Below, one piece after another: positions 1-6,602 of a stretch of 6,780 nucleotides of DNA. The stretch is from Lachnospiraceae bacterium. GTDB taxonomy: Bacteria; Bacillota; Clostridia; Lachnospirales; Lachnospiraceae. A model generated the notes under the pieces. The model made no database searches, was not told the DNA's origin, and saw only the letters and a program-made list of their open reading frames with translations. The stretch covers positions 1 to 6,780 of the forward strand of contig JAFPYK010000325.1 of assembly GCA_017412265.1 (NCBI GenBank), written 5' to 3'. The position numbers and the translations under genes are program-made. The stretch's first letter is position 1. Every line of letters begins with the position of its first letter.

Positions 1-417
1 GAAGCGGTCTTTGACTGGAGAGAGTTCATCCGCGGCGTTTCGGAGGATGAGAAGCTGGCGGAGCGCAGAGCCCGCAGGGAGAACCGCAGAAGCGAGCGCC
101 GGGATGCGCAGGAGAAGCGCATGGAGAAGACCTGGAGGGAGCTCCGGAAGGAGGAAGAGGCCCGCAAGGCGGATGCTTCGCAGGCGTATGATTCCTTTGA
201 GGAGGAAGAAGAGGAGGAAGATCTCTTCGCTGCCCGCAGGCGCAGGAGAGAGAGCGAGTTCGCGGCGCGCGAGACGGCTCGCAGAGAGAGCCGCAGAGCA
301 GAGCGCACGGAGGAGCGTGAGGCGGCCAGACGGCTGTCGGTGAGCACTCCGGCATTTGATGAGGATGAGGAAGACGATATCGAGAGCATCCTCGAGCAGT
401 ATTCTTCCCGGCGGTAG
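1..417 (+). CDS. C-terminal end of a probable DUF1385 (YqhQ-like) membrane protein with a highly charged tail, 5'-partial
   Basis: The frame is open from the first base and ends at TAG 415-417, giving 138 residues of a protein that starts outside the window. The first residues, EAVFDWREFIRG, resemble how DUF1385 proteins end, and DUF1385 genes are commonly found just upstream of prmC-prfA in Clostridia. Both points are from memory and not checked. After about residue 12 the sequence becomes almost pure Arg/Glu/Lys/Ala. There is a mixed-charge stretch (about 17-58), an acidic run of seven Glu then Asp (about 68-75), an Arg run (about 80-84), more Arg/Glu blocks, and an acidic end with EDEEDDIE before the last residues SSRR. 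No membrane segment, Cys or catalytic motif is visible in this part. The tail is probably helical, coiled-coil or disordered and cytoplasmic. The coding frame is supported by the stop lying 4 nt before prmC. It could instead be an unrelated charged protein. Confidence 0.6.
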   Translation, partial: EAVFDWREFIRGVSEDEKLAERRARRENRRSERRDAQEKRMEKTWRELRKEEEARKADASQAYDSFEEEEEEEDLFAARRRRRESEFAARETARRESRRAERTEEREAARRLSVSTPAFDEDEEDDIESILEQYSSRR

Positions 418-421
418 AGCG

Positions 422-1252
422 ATGACGATTCGCGAGCTGAGGGAAGAGGGCAGGAAGAGGCTCACGGCAGCCGGCGTCGAAGAGGCCGGCAATGACGCGA
501 GGCTTCTGCTGGAACATGCCCTGGGTGTGGATTACGCAGGACTTTTGATGCGCCTCGGCGAGGAAGCTCCTGCGGACGTTCCGGCCCGTTATGAATCTTT
601 GATCGCGCTTCGGCAGAAGCGCATCCCTCTGCAGCATATCGTTGGTGAAGCCCCTTTTCTGGGGCTTTCCTTTATCGTGACGCCGGATGTGCTGATTCCG
701 AGGAGCGATACCGAGGTCCTGGCGGAGGAGGCGCTGCGGCACTGCAGAGGTGCGAGAGTGCTGGATCTGTGCACGGGCTCGGGCTGCCTGGCTGTGAGCC
801 TGGCGGTGCTCGGCGGATGTGCCTCGGTGACCGGCAGCGACGTGTCGGAGGCTGCGCTTGGGATCGCTCGGAAGAATGCAGAGAAATACGGGGCAGACGT
901 GAGATATGTGAAGAGTGATCTGTTCGAGAAGATCGACGGGGTCTATGACCTGATCGTCTCGAATCCGCCTTATATCGAGAGCGCGGAGATCGGCAGGCTC
1001 CAGCCGGAGGTGCGGGATCATGACCCGCGGCTGGCGCTGGACGGCGGGGAGGACGGCCTATCCTTCTACCGCAGGATCTGCCGGGAAGCGGGGGCGCACC
1101 TGGCTCCCGGGGGAATTCTCGCCGTGGAGATCGGCTCTTCGCAGGCGCAGGAGGTTGCGCGGCTGTTTGAGGAAAATGGCCTGAGCGGGGTCCGGGTGAT
1201 TTGCGACCTCTCCGGGGCCGACCGTGTTGTGACAGGGGTGTATGATGTTTGA
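422..1252 (+). CDS. prmC: Peptide chain release factor N5-glutamine methyltransferase PrmC
   Basis: This enzyme uses S-adenosylmethionine to methylate the side-chain amide of Gln in the GGQ motif of release factors RF1 and RF2, which improves peptide release. The product is 276 aa, normal for the family. An N-terminal helical release-factor-binding domain covers about residues 1-85. It is followed by the linker motif LIPRSDTE (91-98) and a Rossmann methyltransferase fold. The SAM-binding motif I is VLDLCTGSGCLAVSLA (113-128), the acidic residue of the next strand is Asp140, and the catalytic NPPY is at 181-184. A conserved downstream element, RLALDGGEDGLSFYR, follows. The start at 422 is chosen because it gives the usual N-terminus (MTIRELREEGRKRL) and sits 4 nt after the previous stop. 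An in-frame ATG at 356 would add 22 non-homologous residues inside the upstream gene. No strong Shine-Dalgarno sequence is visible, so translation is probably coupled to the upstream gene. The end overlaps prfA, which encodes its substrate. Confidence 0.95.
   Translation: MTIRELREEGRKRLTAAGVEEAGNDARLLLEHALGVDYAGLLMRLGEEAPADVPARYESLIALRQKRIPLQHIVGEAPFLGLSFIVTPDVLIPRSDTEVLAEEALRHCRGARVLDLCTGSGCLAVSLAVLGGCASVTGSDVSEAALGIARKNAEKYGADVRYVKSDLFEKIDGVYDLIVSNPPYIESAEIGRLQPEVRDHDPRLALDGGEDGLSFYRRICREAGAHLAPGGILAVEIGSSQAQEVARLFEENGLSGVRVICDLSGADRVVTGVYDV
1234..1238 (+). promoter_or_regulatory. Ribosome binding site of prfA inside the end of prmC
   Basis: AGGGG lies inside the last codons of prmC. Two adjacent ATG codons follow, at 1242 and 1245. 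The spacing is 3 nt to the first and 6 nt to the second. The second also gives the family-typical N-terminus MFD, so it is preferred as the start. Confidence 0.55.
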
Positions 1253-2318
1253 TCAGCTGGAAGATGTGCTTCACCGCTACGGGGAGATCATGGATGAACT
1301 GGCAGATCCGGGTGTGACGGAGGATCCGGCACATTTTAAGGACCTGATGAAGGAGCAGACGGATCTGACCCCACTGGTGGAGACGTATCGGGAATATAAG
1401 AAAACGAAGGAAGAGCAGGCGGAGGCGCTGGCGATGCTGGAGGCAGAGTCGGATGACGAGATGCGCGAGATGTTCAAGGAAGAGATCGCGGATTGCCGCC
1501 GGCGGATTCCGGAACTGGAAGAACGGCTGAAGATCCTGCTGCTGCCGAAGGACCCGAACGATGAGAAGAATGTCATCGTGGAGATCCGGGCCGGGGCGGG
1601 CGGCGACGAGGCAGCTCTGTTTGCCGCGGAACTGTACCGGATGTATGTGCGGTTCGCGGAGCGCTGCAGGTGGAGGACAGAGCTGATTAATGTCAATGAG
1701 AACGGGCTGGGCGGCTTCAAAGAGGTTTCTTTCATGATCACCGGGTCGGGCGCGTATTCCAAGCTCAAGTATGAGAGCGGTGTGCACCGCGTGCAGCGGG
1801 TGCCGGTGACGGAGTCCGGCGGGCGGATCCACACGTCGACCGCGACCGTGGCGGTGCTGCCGGAGGCGGAAGAGGTGGAGGTCCATCTGGACCTCGCGGA
1901 CTGCAAGTTCGACGTCTTCCGGGCATCGGGCAACGGCGGACAGTGCGTCAATACGACGGATTCCGCGGTGCGGCTGACACATTTGCCCACGGGTATCGTG
2001 ATCTCGTGCCAGGATGAGAAGTCTCAGATCCAGAATAAGGAGAAGGCGCTGAAGGTGCTGCGGGCGAGGCTCTATGACATGGAGTGCCAGAAGGCGCATG
2101 ACGCGGAGGCGCAGGCGAGGCGCAGCCAGGTGGGCACGGGCGACCGCTCGGAGAAGATCCGCACCTATAATTTCCCGCAGGGAAGGGTGTCGGACCACCG
2201 GATCAAATTGACGACGCACCGGATCTATGAGATCCTGGACGGGGATCTGTTCGAACTGATCGACAGCCTGATTGCGGCGGATCAGGCCGCGAAGCTGGCG
2301 GGCATGCAGGAGAGCTGA
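1245..2318 (+). CDS. prfA: Peptide chain release factor 1 (RF1)
   Basis: RF1 recognises UAA and UAG stop codons in the ribosomal A site and triggers hydrolysis of peptidyl-tRNA. The product is 357 aa, the usual full length. An N-terminal helical domain (about 1-105) is followed by the GAGGDEA block (117-123). The stop-codon-reading tripeptide P-x-T is PVT (187-189), within VQRVPVTESGGRIHTS; this marks RF1, since RF2 has SPF. The catalytic GGQ is at 231-233, with Gln233 the residue expected to be methylated by PrmC. It is followed by CVNTTDSAVRLTH, where Cys replaces the His of E. coli RF1, a variant I believe is common in Clostridia. The start overlaps the prmC stop: from ATG 1245 the shared bases are 1245-1252, and ATG 1242 directly before it is an alternative adding one Met. 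The gene itself ends in UGA, which RF1 does not read. Confidence 0.97.
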   Translation: MFDQLEDVLHRYGEIMDELADPGVTEDPAHFKDLMKEQTDLTPLVETYREYKKTKEEQAEALAMLEAESDDEMREMFKEEIADCRRRIPELEERLKILLLPKDPNDEKNVIVEIRAGAGGDEAALFAAELYRMYVRFAERCRWRTELINVNENGLGGFKEVSFMITGSGAYSKLKYESGVHRVQRVPVTESGGRIHTSTATVAVLPEAEEVEVHLDLADCKFDVFRASGNGGQCVNTTDSAVRLTHLPTGIVISCQDEKSQIQNKEKALKVLRARLYDMECQKAHDAEAQARRSQVGTGDRSEKIRTYNFPQGRVSDHRIKLTTHRIYEILDGDLFELIDSLIAADQAAKLAGMQES

Positions 2319-2323
2319 GGAGA
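2316..2323 (+). promoter_or_regulatory. Ribosome binding site of the SpoU methyltransferase overlapping the prfA stop
   Basis: TGAGGAGA contains the prfA stop codon TGA (2316-2318) and a good GAGGAG Shine-Dalgarno core (2317-2322), 6 nt before ATG 2329. It fixes the start of the methyltransferase and links its translation to termination on prfA. A second purine run, AGGGAG (2345-2350), precedes an in-frame ATG at 2356, but that start would remove the conserved first residues. Confidence 0.65.
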
Positions 2324-2328
2324 ATGAG

Positions 2329-3111
2329 ATGATTACCAACACACAGGGAGCGCAGATGAAGCGCGTGCGGGAGCTGCTCGCAAAGAGCCGCGCACGGAGC
2401 GAACAGGGCTGTTATGTCGTGGAGGGCCTCCGGATGTGCCGGGAGATTCCGGCGGGGGACCTGGAGGCGATCTATGCTTCGGAGAGCTTTCTCTTAAGGC
2501 ACGGGGCGGAGGAGCTGCCCGGTGTCCCGGAGACGGTGAGCGATTCGGTGATGGAGAAGCTGAGCGATACGAAGTCTCCGCAGGGCGTGCTCGCGGTCGT
2601 GAGGCAGAGGAGGCATGAGGCGGAGGAGCTGTTCGCGGGTCCCGCGGCCAGCCTGTTCTTCCTGGAGCATGTGCAGGATCCCGGCAATCTCGGGACGATG
2701 ATCCGCTGCGCGGAGGGCTCCGGGATCGACGGACTGATCCTGAGTGCGGACTGTGCGGACCTGTACAATCCGAAGGTGATCCGTTCGACGATGGGCTCGA
2801 TCTTTCGGGTGCCTGTGGCGGTGGTTGATGATTTCCAGGGGACGCTTCTTCGGGCAAAGGCGTGCGGTGTGAAGCTTTTTGCCGCGCACCTGCGGGGCGA
2901 GGAGGATTATGACCGGATCGTCTATCCGGCCAAGACCGGGGTCCTGATCGGCAATGAGGCCAACGGGCTGAGCGAAGAGGCTGCGGCCCTGTGCGATGAG
3001 CTGGTGAAGATTCCGATGGAAGGCAGGGTGGAGTCCCTGAACGCGGCGGTTGCGGCCACCGTATTCATGTATGAGATCTACCGGCAGAAGAGAAACAGGC
3101 TTGCTCTTTGA
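2329..3111 (+). CDS. TrmH/SpoU-family RNA 2'-O-ribose methyltransferase
   Basis: Enzymes of this SPOUT family transfer a methyl group from S-adenosylmethionine to a ribose 2'-OH in rRNA or tRNA. The 260-aa product has a short substrate-binding N-terminal domain (about 1-100, with the typical opening MITNTQGAQMKRVRELL and YVVEGLRM at 29-36). The trefoil-knot catalytic domain follows. Motif 1 is FLEHVQDPGNLGTMIRCAEG (111-130) with Asn120 and Arg126, motif 2 is VLIGNEANGLSEE (205-217), and motif 3 is IPMEGRVESLNAAVAATVF (228-246) with Ser236 and Asn238. This layout resembles RlmB, TsnR and B. subtilis YsgA; the exact RNA target cannot be read from sequence, so no symbol is given. The start at 2329 is set by the ribosome site and the N-terminal match. 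An in-frame upstream ATG at 2272 lies within prfA and is rejected. It is probably cotranscribed with prmC and prfA, 10 nt downstream of the latter. Confidence 0.92.
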   Translation: MITNTQGAQMKRVRELLAKSRARSEQGCYVVEGLRMCREIPAGDLEAIYASESFLLRHGAEELPGVPETVSDSVMEKLSDTKSPQGVLAVVRQRRHEAEELFAGPAASLFFLEHVQDPGNLGTMIRCAEGSGIDGLILSADCADLYNPKVIRSTMGSIFRVPVAVVDDFQGTLLRAKACGVKLFAAHLRGEEDYDRIVYPAKTGVLIGNEANGLSEEAAALCDELVKIPMEGRVESLNAAVAATVFMYEIYRQKRNRLAL

Positions 3112-3129
3112 ACATTTCACAGGTACAAT
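3101..3129 (+). promoter_or_regulatory. Candidate sigma-A-type promoter for the PfkB kinase gene
   Basis: TTGCTC (3101-3106) and TACAAT (3124-3129) are separated by 17 bp. The -10 matches the consensus at 5 of 6 positions, the -35 only at 3 of 6. Transcription would begin near 3136, about 23 nt before the kinase ATG. The -35 lies in the last codons of the methyltransferase gene. The kinase may therefore be expressed both from the upstream operon and on its own. No terminator is visible between the two genes. Confidence 0.4.
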
Positions 3130-3158
3130 GGATCTATCAACGGCGGGAGGTTTCTTTC

Positions 3159-4100
3159 ATGGGTAATGGAATCGTAGTCTTCGGAGCGGTTTTTGTGGAT
3201 ATCAAGGGATATCCGACGGCGCAGTATATCCCGGCGGGACGCAATGTCGGGCGGGTGATCCAGGTGCACGGCGGTGTCAGCCGCAATGTGGTGGAGGATA
3301 TCGCCAACGTCGAGCTGCGCCCGACGTTCGTGAGTGTGGTGGATGAGAGCGGCATCGGGACGGATGTCGTGGAGAAGTTAAAGCGCCACCGCGTGAATAC
3401 GAAGTACATCCGCCGCGCGGCGGACGGCCTCGGGACATGGCTTGCTGTGTTTGACAACAACGGGGACGTGATCGCGTCGATCTCGAAGCGGCCGGACCTG
3501 AGCCTGATCGGGGACATCCTCGACGACGAGGGCGATGAGATCATCTCCGGAGCGGACAGTGTGGTCGTGGAGATCGATATGGAATCCGGGCTGCTCAAGC
3601 AGATCTTTACGCTGGCAGAGAAGTACGGCAAGGAGGTCTATGCGGTGGTCTCGAACATGTCCATCGCCATGGAGCGCCGGGACCTGCTGAAGAGGACCGG
3701 ATGCGTCGTCTGCAACCTGCAGGAGGCGGAGCTGCTGTTCTCGGAGGACTACTCGGAGAAGATGCCGGCGGAACTGCAGGAGATCGTGTACGAGAAGATC
3801 TGCCAGGCGAAGATTCCGAGGATGATTGTGACGCTGGGCGAACAGGGCGCTGTCTTTGCGCAGATGAGCGGGGACTGCGGCTATGTGCCGCCGCAGAAGG
3901 TCGAGGTGGTGGACACCACCGGCTGCGGGGATTCGTTCTTTGCCGGCGCGGCGATCGGCCTGACCTACGGAAAGAGCCTGCGTGAGTCCTGCGAGATCGG
4001 GACGAGGCTTGCCGCTTCGGTAATTGCGACGAAGGAAAATGTGTGCCCTCGCTTCCTGCCGGAGGAATTCGGGCTGCAGGTGAGCAGACACGAGGACTGA
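3159..4100 (+). CDS. PfkB/ribokinase-family carbohydrate or nucleoside kinase, pseudouridine-kinase-like
   Basis: Members of this family phosphorylate a hydroxymethyl group of sugars or nucleosides with ATP. The 313-aa product shows the N-terminal strand IVVFGAVFVDIKG (5-17) and the substrate-binding HGGVSRNVVEDIANV (37-51). Two family signatures follow: the N..E motif NLQEAE (187-191 region) and VTLGEQGAV (224-232). The ATP-site signature DTTGCGDSFFAGA (252-264) carries the catalytic base Asp258. Cys256 replaces the more usual Ala in the GAGD anion hole. The GGVxRNxxExxA pattern resembles PsuK/YeiC pseudouridine kinase and also other nucleoside kinases, so the substrate is left open. ATG 3159 is chosen because GGGAGG (3145-3150) lies 8 nt upstream and the family N-terminus begins there. 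ATG 3108 would overlap the previous gene and add 17 unrelated residues. The gene ends the + strand group and is followed by a bidirectional terminator. Confidence 0.87.
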   Translation: MGNGIVVFGAVFVDIKGYPTAQYIPAGRNVGRVIQVHGGVSRNVVEDIANVELRPTFVSVVDESGIGTDVVEKLKRHRVNTKYIRRAADGLGTWLAVFDNNGDVIASISKRPDLSLIGDILDDEGDEIISGADSVVVEIDMESGLLKQIFTLAEKYGKEVYAVVSNMSIAMERRDLLKRTGCVVCNLQEAELLFSEDYSEKMPAELQEIVYEKICQAKIPRMIVTLGEQGAVFAQMSGDCGYVPPQKVEVVDTTGCGDSFFAGAAIGLTYGKSLRESCEIGTRLAASVIATKENVCPRFLPEEFGLQVSRHED

Positions 4101-4112
4101 GTGAAGGAACCT

Positions 4113-4133
4113 GCTGCGAGCGCTCTTCGCAGC
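4113..4133. repeat. Small GC-rich hairpin after the kinase gene
   Basis: GCTGCGA (4113-4119) pairs with TCGCAGC (4127-4133) across a 7-nt loop, and the loop side contains the palindrome GAGCGCTC (4118-4125). It starts 12 nt after the kinase stop. No T tract follows, so it is not an intrinsic terminator on its own. It may protect the mRNA 3' end or simply be a chance palindrome. Confidence 0.4.
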
Positions 4134-4150
4134 GTGTGAAATGAGAAATG

Positions 4151-4202
4151 AAAAGGGTATCCATATGGATGAGACGGGCTCATCTGTATGGATACCCTTT
4201 TT
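4151..4202. terminator. Bidirectional intrinsic terminator between convergent kinase and parC genes
   Basis: AAAAGGGTATCCATA (4151-4165) pairs perfectly with TATGGATACCCTTTT (4187-4201). The stem continues inward through two G-T wobbles and GATGAG/CTCATC to a 5-nt loop ACGGG (4174-4178). That makes about 23 bp in total. A T5 run (4198-4202) ends it on the + strand. On the - strand the mirrored A4 run gives TTTT. It lies 50 nt after the kinase stop and 26 nt after the parC stop, so it can end both transcripts. Confidence 0.88.
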
Positions 4203-4228
4203 GATGTCTTGACGGATCACCGGATGGT

Positions 4229-6481
4229 TTACTCCAGCGTTGCCTTCTGGCCCTTGGCGGCGCGTGTGCGCATCCGGACCTTGCGGCAGCTGAGCGTCTT
4301 ATCCAGGTAGCGGAAGGTTTCCTGAGAAGGCGGCGCTGTCAGTGCGCAGACAACCTTGTCGTTCTTCTCGAGAGAGATGCCTTTCACGCCGCGGCCGGCC
4401 TTCTTGAGCATCGGCAGGTCGCTGACCGGGAACCCCAGGGAGAGGCCCTTCTCGGTGTAGAGGATGGTCTTGACCGAGTTGGAGCTGACCTGGGAAGGCG
4501 CGAGGACGGAGATGCCGCAGACTAGGTCGCCGTCTTCCAGCTTGGTGGAGGCGATGACGCCGCGGTTGGTCTCGAATTCCGCGCCGGAGACAAGCTTGAC
4601 GAAGCCTTTCTCCGTGCAGAAGAAGAGCGCGGAGTCAAAGATCCGGTCGAAGCTGTCATAGTAAATGACGGTCTCACCGTCACATTTGCAGAGGGTCTGG
4701 ATCAAGGCGCCCTTGTCGCGGAGGCGGCCCTTCGGGATCTGGGAGGCTTTCACGCGGTGCATGTTGCCTTCCGCGGTGAAGACGCAGAGCACGTCCTCGC
4801 TGGTCATCGAGACGGTGTGTGTAAATTCGTTCAGCGCGTCTTCGCCCGCTTTGGCCAGGGCTTTGTCCTCCACGGACTTGGTATAGCCGAAGCGGTCGAT
4901 CAGGACGGTGATGTTCTCCACCACCTTCTCCTCGACGTAGGCGCCGGACTCGACGTGGTCGATGACGGTGCGGCGGGGCACTGCGAAGCGTTTCTTGTAG
5001 TCACGCAGGCGGTTCTTGATGACCTTGAAGAGCTCCTTCGGGCTTCCGAGCACGTTCTGGTATTCGGCGATTTTCTCCTTCAGGGACTCGGCTTCTTCGT
5101 TGAGCTTTAAGATCTCAAGGCCGATCAGCCGCGAGAGCTGCATCGCGAGGATCGCGTCGGCCTGCGTCTCGGTGAAGTCCAGCTTGGCGGCCTGCTTCTT
5201 CGATTCCGGATGGCGGAAGCGGATGTCGGTCGTGTCGCCGCGGGTCAGGCAGGCCTTTGCCTGCTTGACAGAGGTGGAGCCGCGCAGGATTTCGATGATC
5301 AGGTCGATGATGTCCGTGGCACGGATCAGGCCGGAGACCACCTCCTGGCGGGCCAGGGCCTTGTCCAGCAGATAGCGGAATTCCTTCGTGTAGAGCTCTT
5401 CCTGGAAGAGAAGGAATTCTTCCAGATATTGCTTTAAGCCGAACTGGAGCGGCTGCTTGTCCTTGACGGCCAGGCAGTTGACACCGTAGGTGTCTTCCAT
5501 CGGGGTCTTCTTGTAGAGGCCGTTTAAGAGATTCTCCGCGTCGCGGTCGCGCTTGACCTCGATGACGATGCGGATGCCTTCCTTGGAGGATTCGTCGCGC
5601 ACATCGGCGATCTCGTCGAAGACCTTGTCCCGCATCAGCTGCACAAGGCTCTCGACGAGCTTGGGCTTGTTGCCGGAAACGGTGTAGGGGATCTCGGTGA
5701 TGACGATGTTCTTGCGGCCGGCGTCGCCTTTCTCAATCTCGGTTTTGGCGCGAACGCGGATCTTGCCTTCGCCCTTCTCGTAGATCTCGAGGAGGTCTTC
5801 CTTGTTGGCGATGATGCCCCCGGTCGGGAAGTCCGGGCCGGGCATGATCTCTAACAGCTTTTCGGTGGAAATGGACGGGCGGTCCATGTATGCGATGGCG
5901 GCGTCAATCACTTCGCCCAGGTTGTGGGGCGGAATGTTGGTGGCCATGCCGACCGCGATGCCGGTGGTGCCGTTGATGAGAAGATGAGGGATCATCGCTG
6001 GGAGGACAACGGGCTCTTTCTCGCTCTCGTCGAAGTTCGGTATGAAATCGACAAGCCCTTTGTTCAGGTTCTCCAGAAGAGTCATGGAGATCGGGGAGAG
6101 CCGGGCCTCAGTATAACGCATGGCCGCGGCGCCGTCGCCGTCGATGGAGCCGAAGTTGCCGTGCCCGTCCACCAGAGGGGCGGAGAGGGAGTAGTCCTCG
6201 GCCATGTGCACCAGGGCGTCATAGATGGAGCTGTCGCCGTGCGGGTGGTATTTGCCCATCGTGTCGCCGACGATTCTGGCGCTCTTGCGGTGCGGCTTAT
6301 CGGGGGAGAGGCCGAGCTCGTTCATCGCGTAGAGGATCCGGCGCTGGACGGGCTTCAGACCGTCGCGGATGTCCGGCAGGGCTCTGGCGATGATGACGCT
6401 CATCGCATAATCCCGGTAGGAATTGCGCATCTCCTCGGAAAAATCCAGCTGGATGATGGTATCTGCATCTTGTTTCGGCAT
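4229..6481 (-). CDS. parC: Type IIA DNA topoisomerase subunit A, topoisomerase IV (ParC)-like
   Basis: This is the DNA-breaking and rejoining subunit, which acts as an A2B2 tetramer with the ATPase subunit to pass one duplex through another. The product is 750 aa. The opening SYRDYAMSVIIARALPDIRDGLKPVQRRIL (21-50 region) is followed by the quinolone-determining segment YHPHGDSSIYDAL (78-90). Ser84 and Asp88 there match the drug-sensitive residues of E. coli GyrA Ser83 and Asp87. The active-site Arg122-Tyr123 lie in AAAMRYTEARLS. IPPHNLGEV (183-191) and the coiled-coil with the C-gate (about 370-500) follow, then a C-terminal beta-pinwheel from about residue 520. No canonical GyrA box (QRRGGKG) is seen where the first pinwheel blade should carry it (about 536-555); GRGVKG (696-701) is only a loose echo in the last blade. 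This, the length and the parE-like neighbour favour ParC over GyrA, but an alternative label of second GyrA is possible. The tail is basic (CRKVRMRTRAAKGQK). The start has a ribosome site at 6491-6496. The stop is TAA. Confidence 0.85.
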   Translation of the reverse strand: MPKQDADTIIQLDFSEEMRNSYRDYAMSVIIARALPDIRDGLKPVQRRILYAMNELGLSPDKPHRKSARIVGDTMGKYHPHGDSSIYDALVHMAEDYSLSAPLVDGHGNFGSIDGDGAAAMRYTEARLSPISMTLLENLNKGLVDFIPNFDESEKEPVVLPAMIPHLLINGTTGIAVGMATNIPPHNLGEVIDAAIAYMDRPSISTEKLLEIMPGPDFPTGGIIANKEDLLEIYEKGEGKIRVRAKTEIEKGDAGRKNIVITEIPYTVSGNKPKLVESLVQLMRDKVFDEIADVRDESSKEGIRIVIEVKRDRDAENLLNGLYKKTPMEDTYGVNCLAVKDKQPLQFGLKQYLEEFLLFQEELYTKEFRYLLDKALARQEVVSGLIRATDIIDLIIEILRGSTSVKQAKACLTRGDTTDIRFRHPESKKQAAKLDFTETQADAILAMQLSRLIGLEILKLNEEAESLKEKIAEYQNVLGSPKELFKVIKNRLRDYKKRFAVPRRTVIDHVESGAYVEEKVVENITVLIDRFGYTKSVEDKALAKAGEDALNEFTHTVSMTSEDVLCVFTAEGNMHRVKASQIPKGRLRDKGALIQTLCKCDGETVIYYDSFDRIFDSALFFCTEKGFVKLVSGAEFETNRGVIASTKLEDGDLVCGISVLAPSQVSSNSVKTILYTEKGLSLGFPVSDLPMLKKAGRGVKGISLEKNDKVVCALTAPPSQETFRYLDKTLSCRKVRMRTRAAKGQKATLE

Positions 6482-6490
6482 AAATCTTTG

Positions 6491-6496
6491 CCTCCG
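6491..6496 (-). promoter_or_regulatory. Ribosome binding site of parC
   Basis: On the - strand this reads CGGAGG, 9 nt before the ATG at 6481-6479. It supports the chosen start, which also gives the normal N-terminus ahead of the conserved SYRDYAMSVI block. Slightly upstream the - strand has TATAAC (6509-6504), a possible -10 hexamer, but no recognisable -35 stands at a suitable distance. I therefore do not call a promoter. Confidence 0.65.
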
Positions 6497-6545
6497 TACA
6501 GGTGTTATAGTTTAAATAAAGGACGCATCCCCACCCCCTGAACCA

Positions 6546-6578
6546 AATTCGAATTGCCAGCAAGCTGTCATTCGAATG
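6546..6578. repeat. Paired ATTCGAAT palindromes around a CAGC/GCTG hairpin
   Basis: AATTCGAATT (6546-6555) and CATTCGAATG (6569-6578) are each perfect palindromes sharing the core ATTCGAAT. Because the core is self-complementary, the two copies can pair with each other. That makes an 8-bp stem closing over CAGC (6558-6561) and GCTG (6564-6567). The set lies between the parC leader and the larger folded element, and could be its 3' portion as read on the - strand. Confidence 0.6.
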
Positions 6579-6602
6579 CGACATAGAGGTTAGGGCGCTT
6601 AC

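Noticed and set aside
26..1021. Open - strand frame opposite the charged tail and prmC (331 codons)
   Set aside because: It is a shadow of GC-rich coding on the other strand, with no recognisable domain and no supported start.
672..2342. Long open frame on the - strand opposite prmC and prfA (556 codons)
   Set aside because: It is antisense to two certain genes. Its composition is low-complexity Arg/His/Pro/Leu-rich, as expected from the reverse of GC-rich codons, and it shows no family motif.
3108..3113. TTGAAC as the -35 of the kinase promoter
   Set aside because: It lies only 10 bp from TACAAT, too close. TTGCTC at 3101 has the correct 17-bp spacing.
3378..4220. Open - strand frame opposite the kinase (280 codons)
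   Set aside because: It is antisense to a clear PfkB gene and would begin inside the terminator stem. Its product is a Leu/Arg/His-rich sequence without motifs.
5924..6541. Open + strand frame antisense to parC (205 codons)
   Set aside because: It is rich in Val/Gly/Asp/Ala from reversed parC codons, has no conserved motif, and parC is unambiguous.
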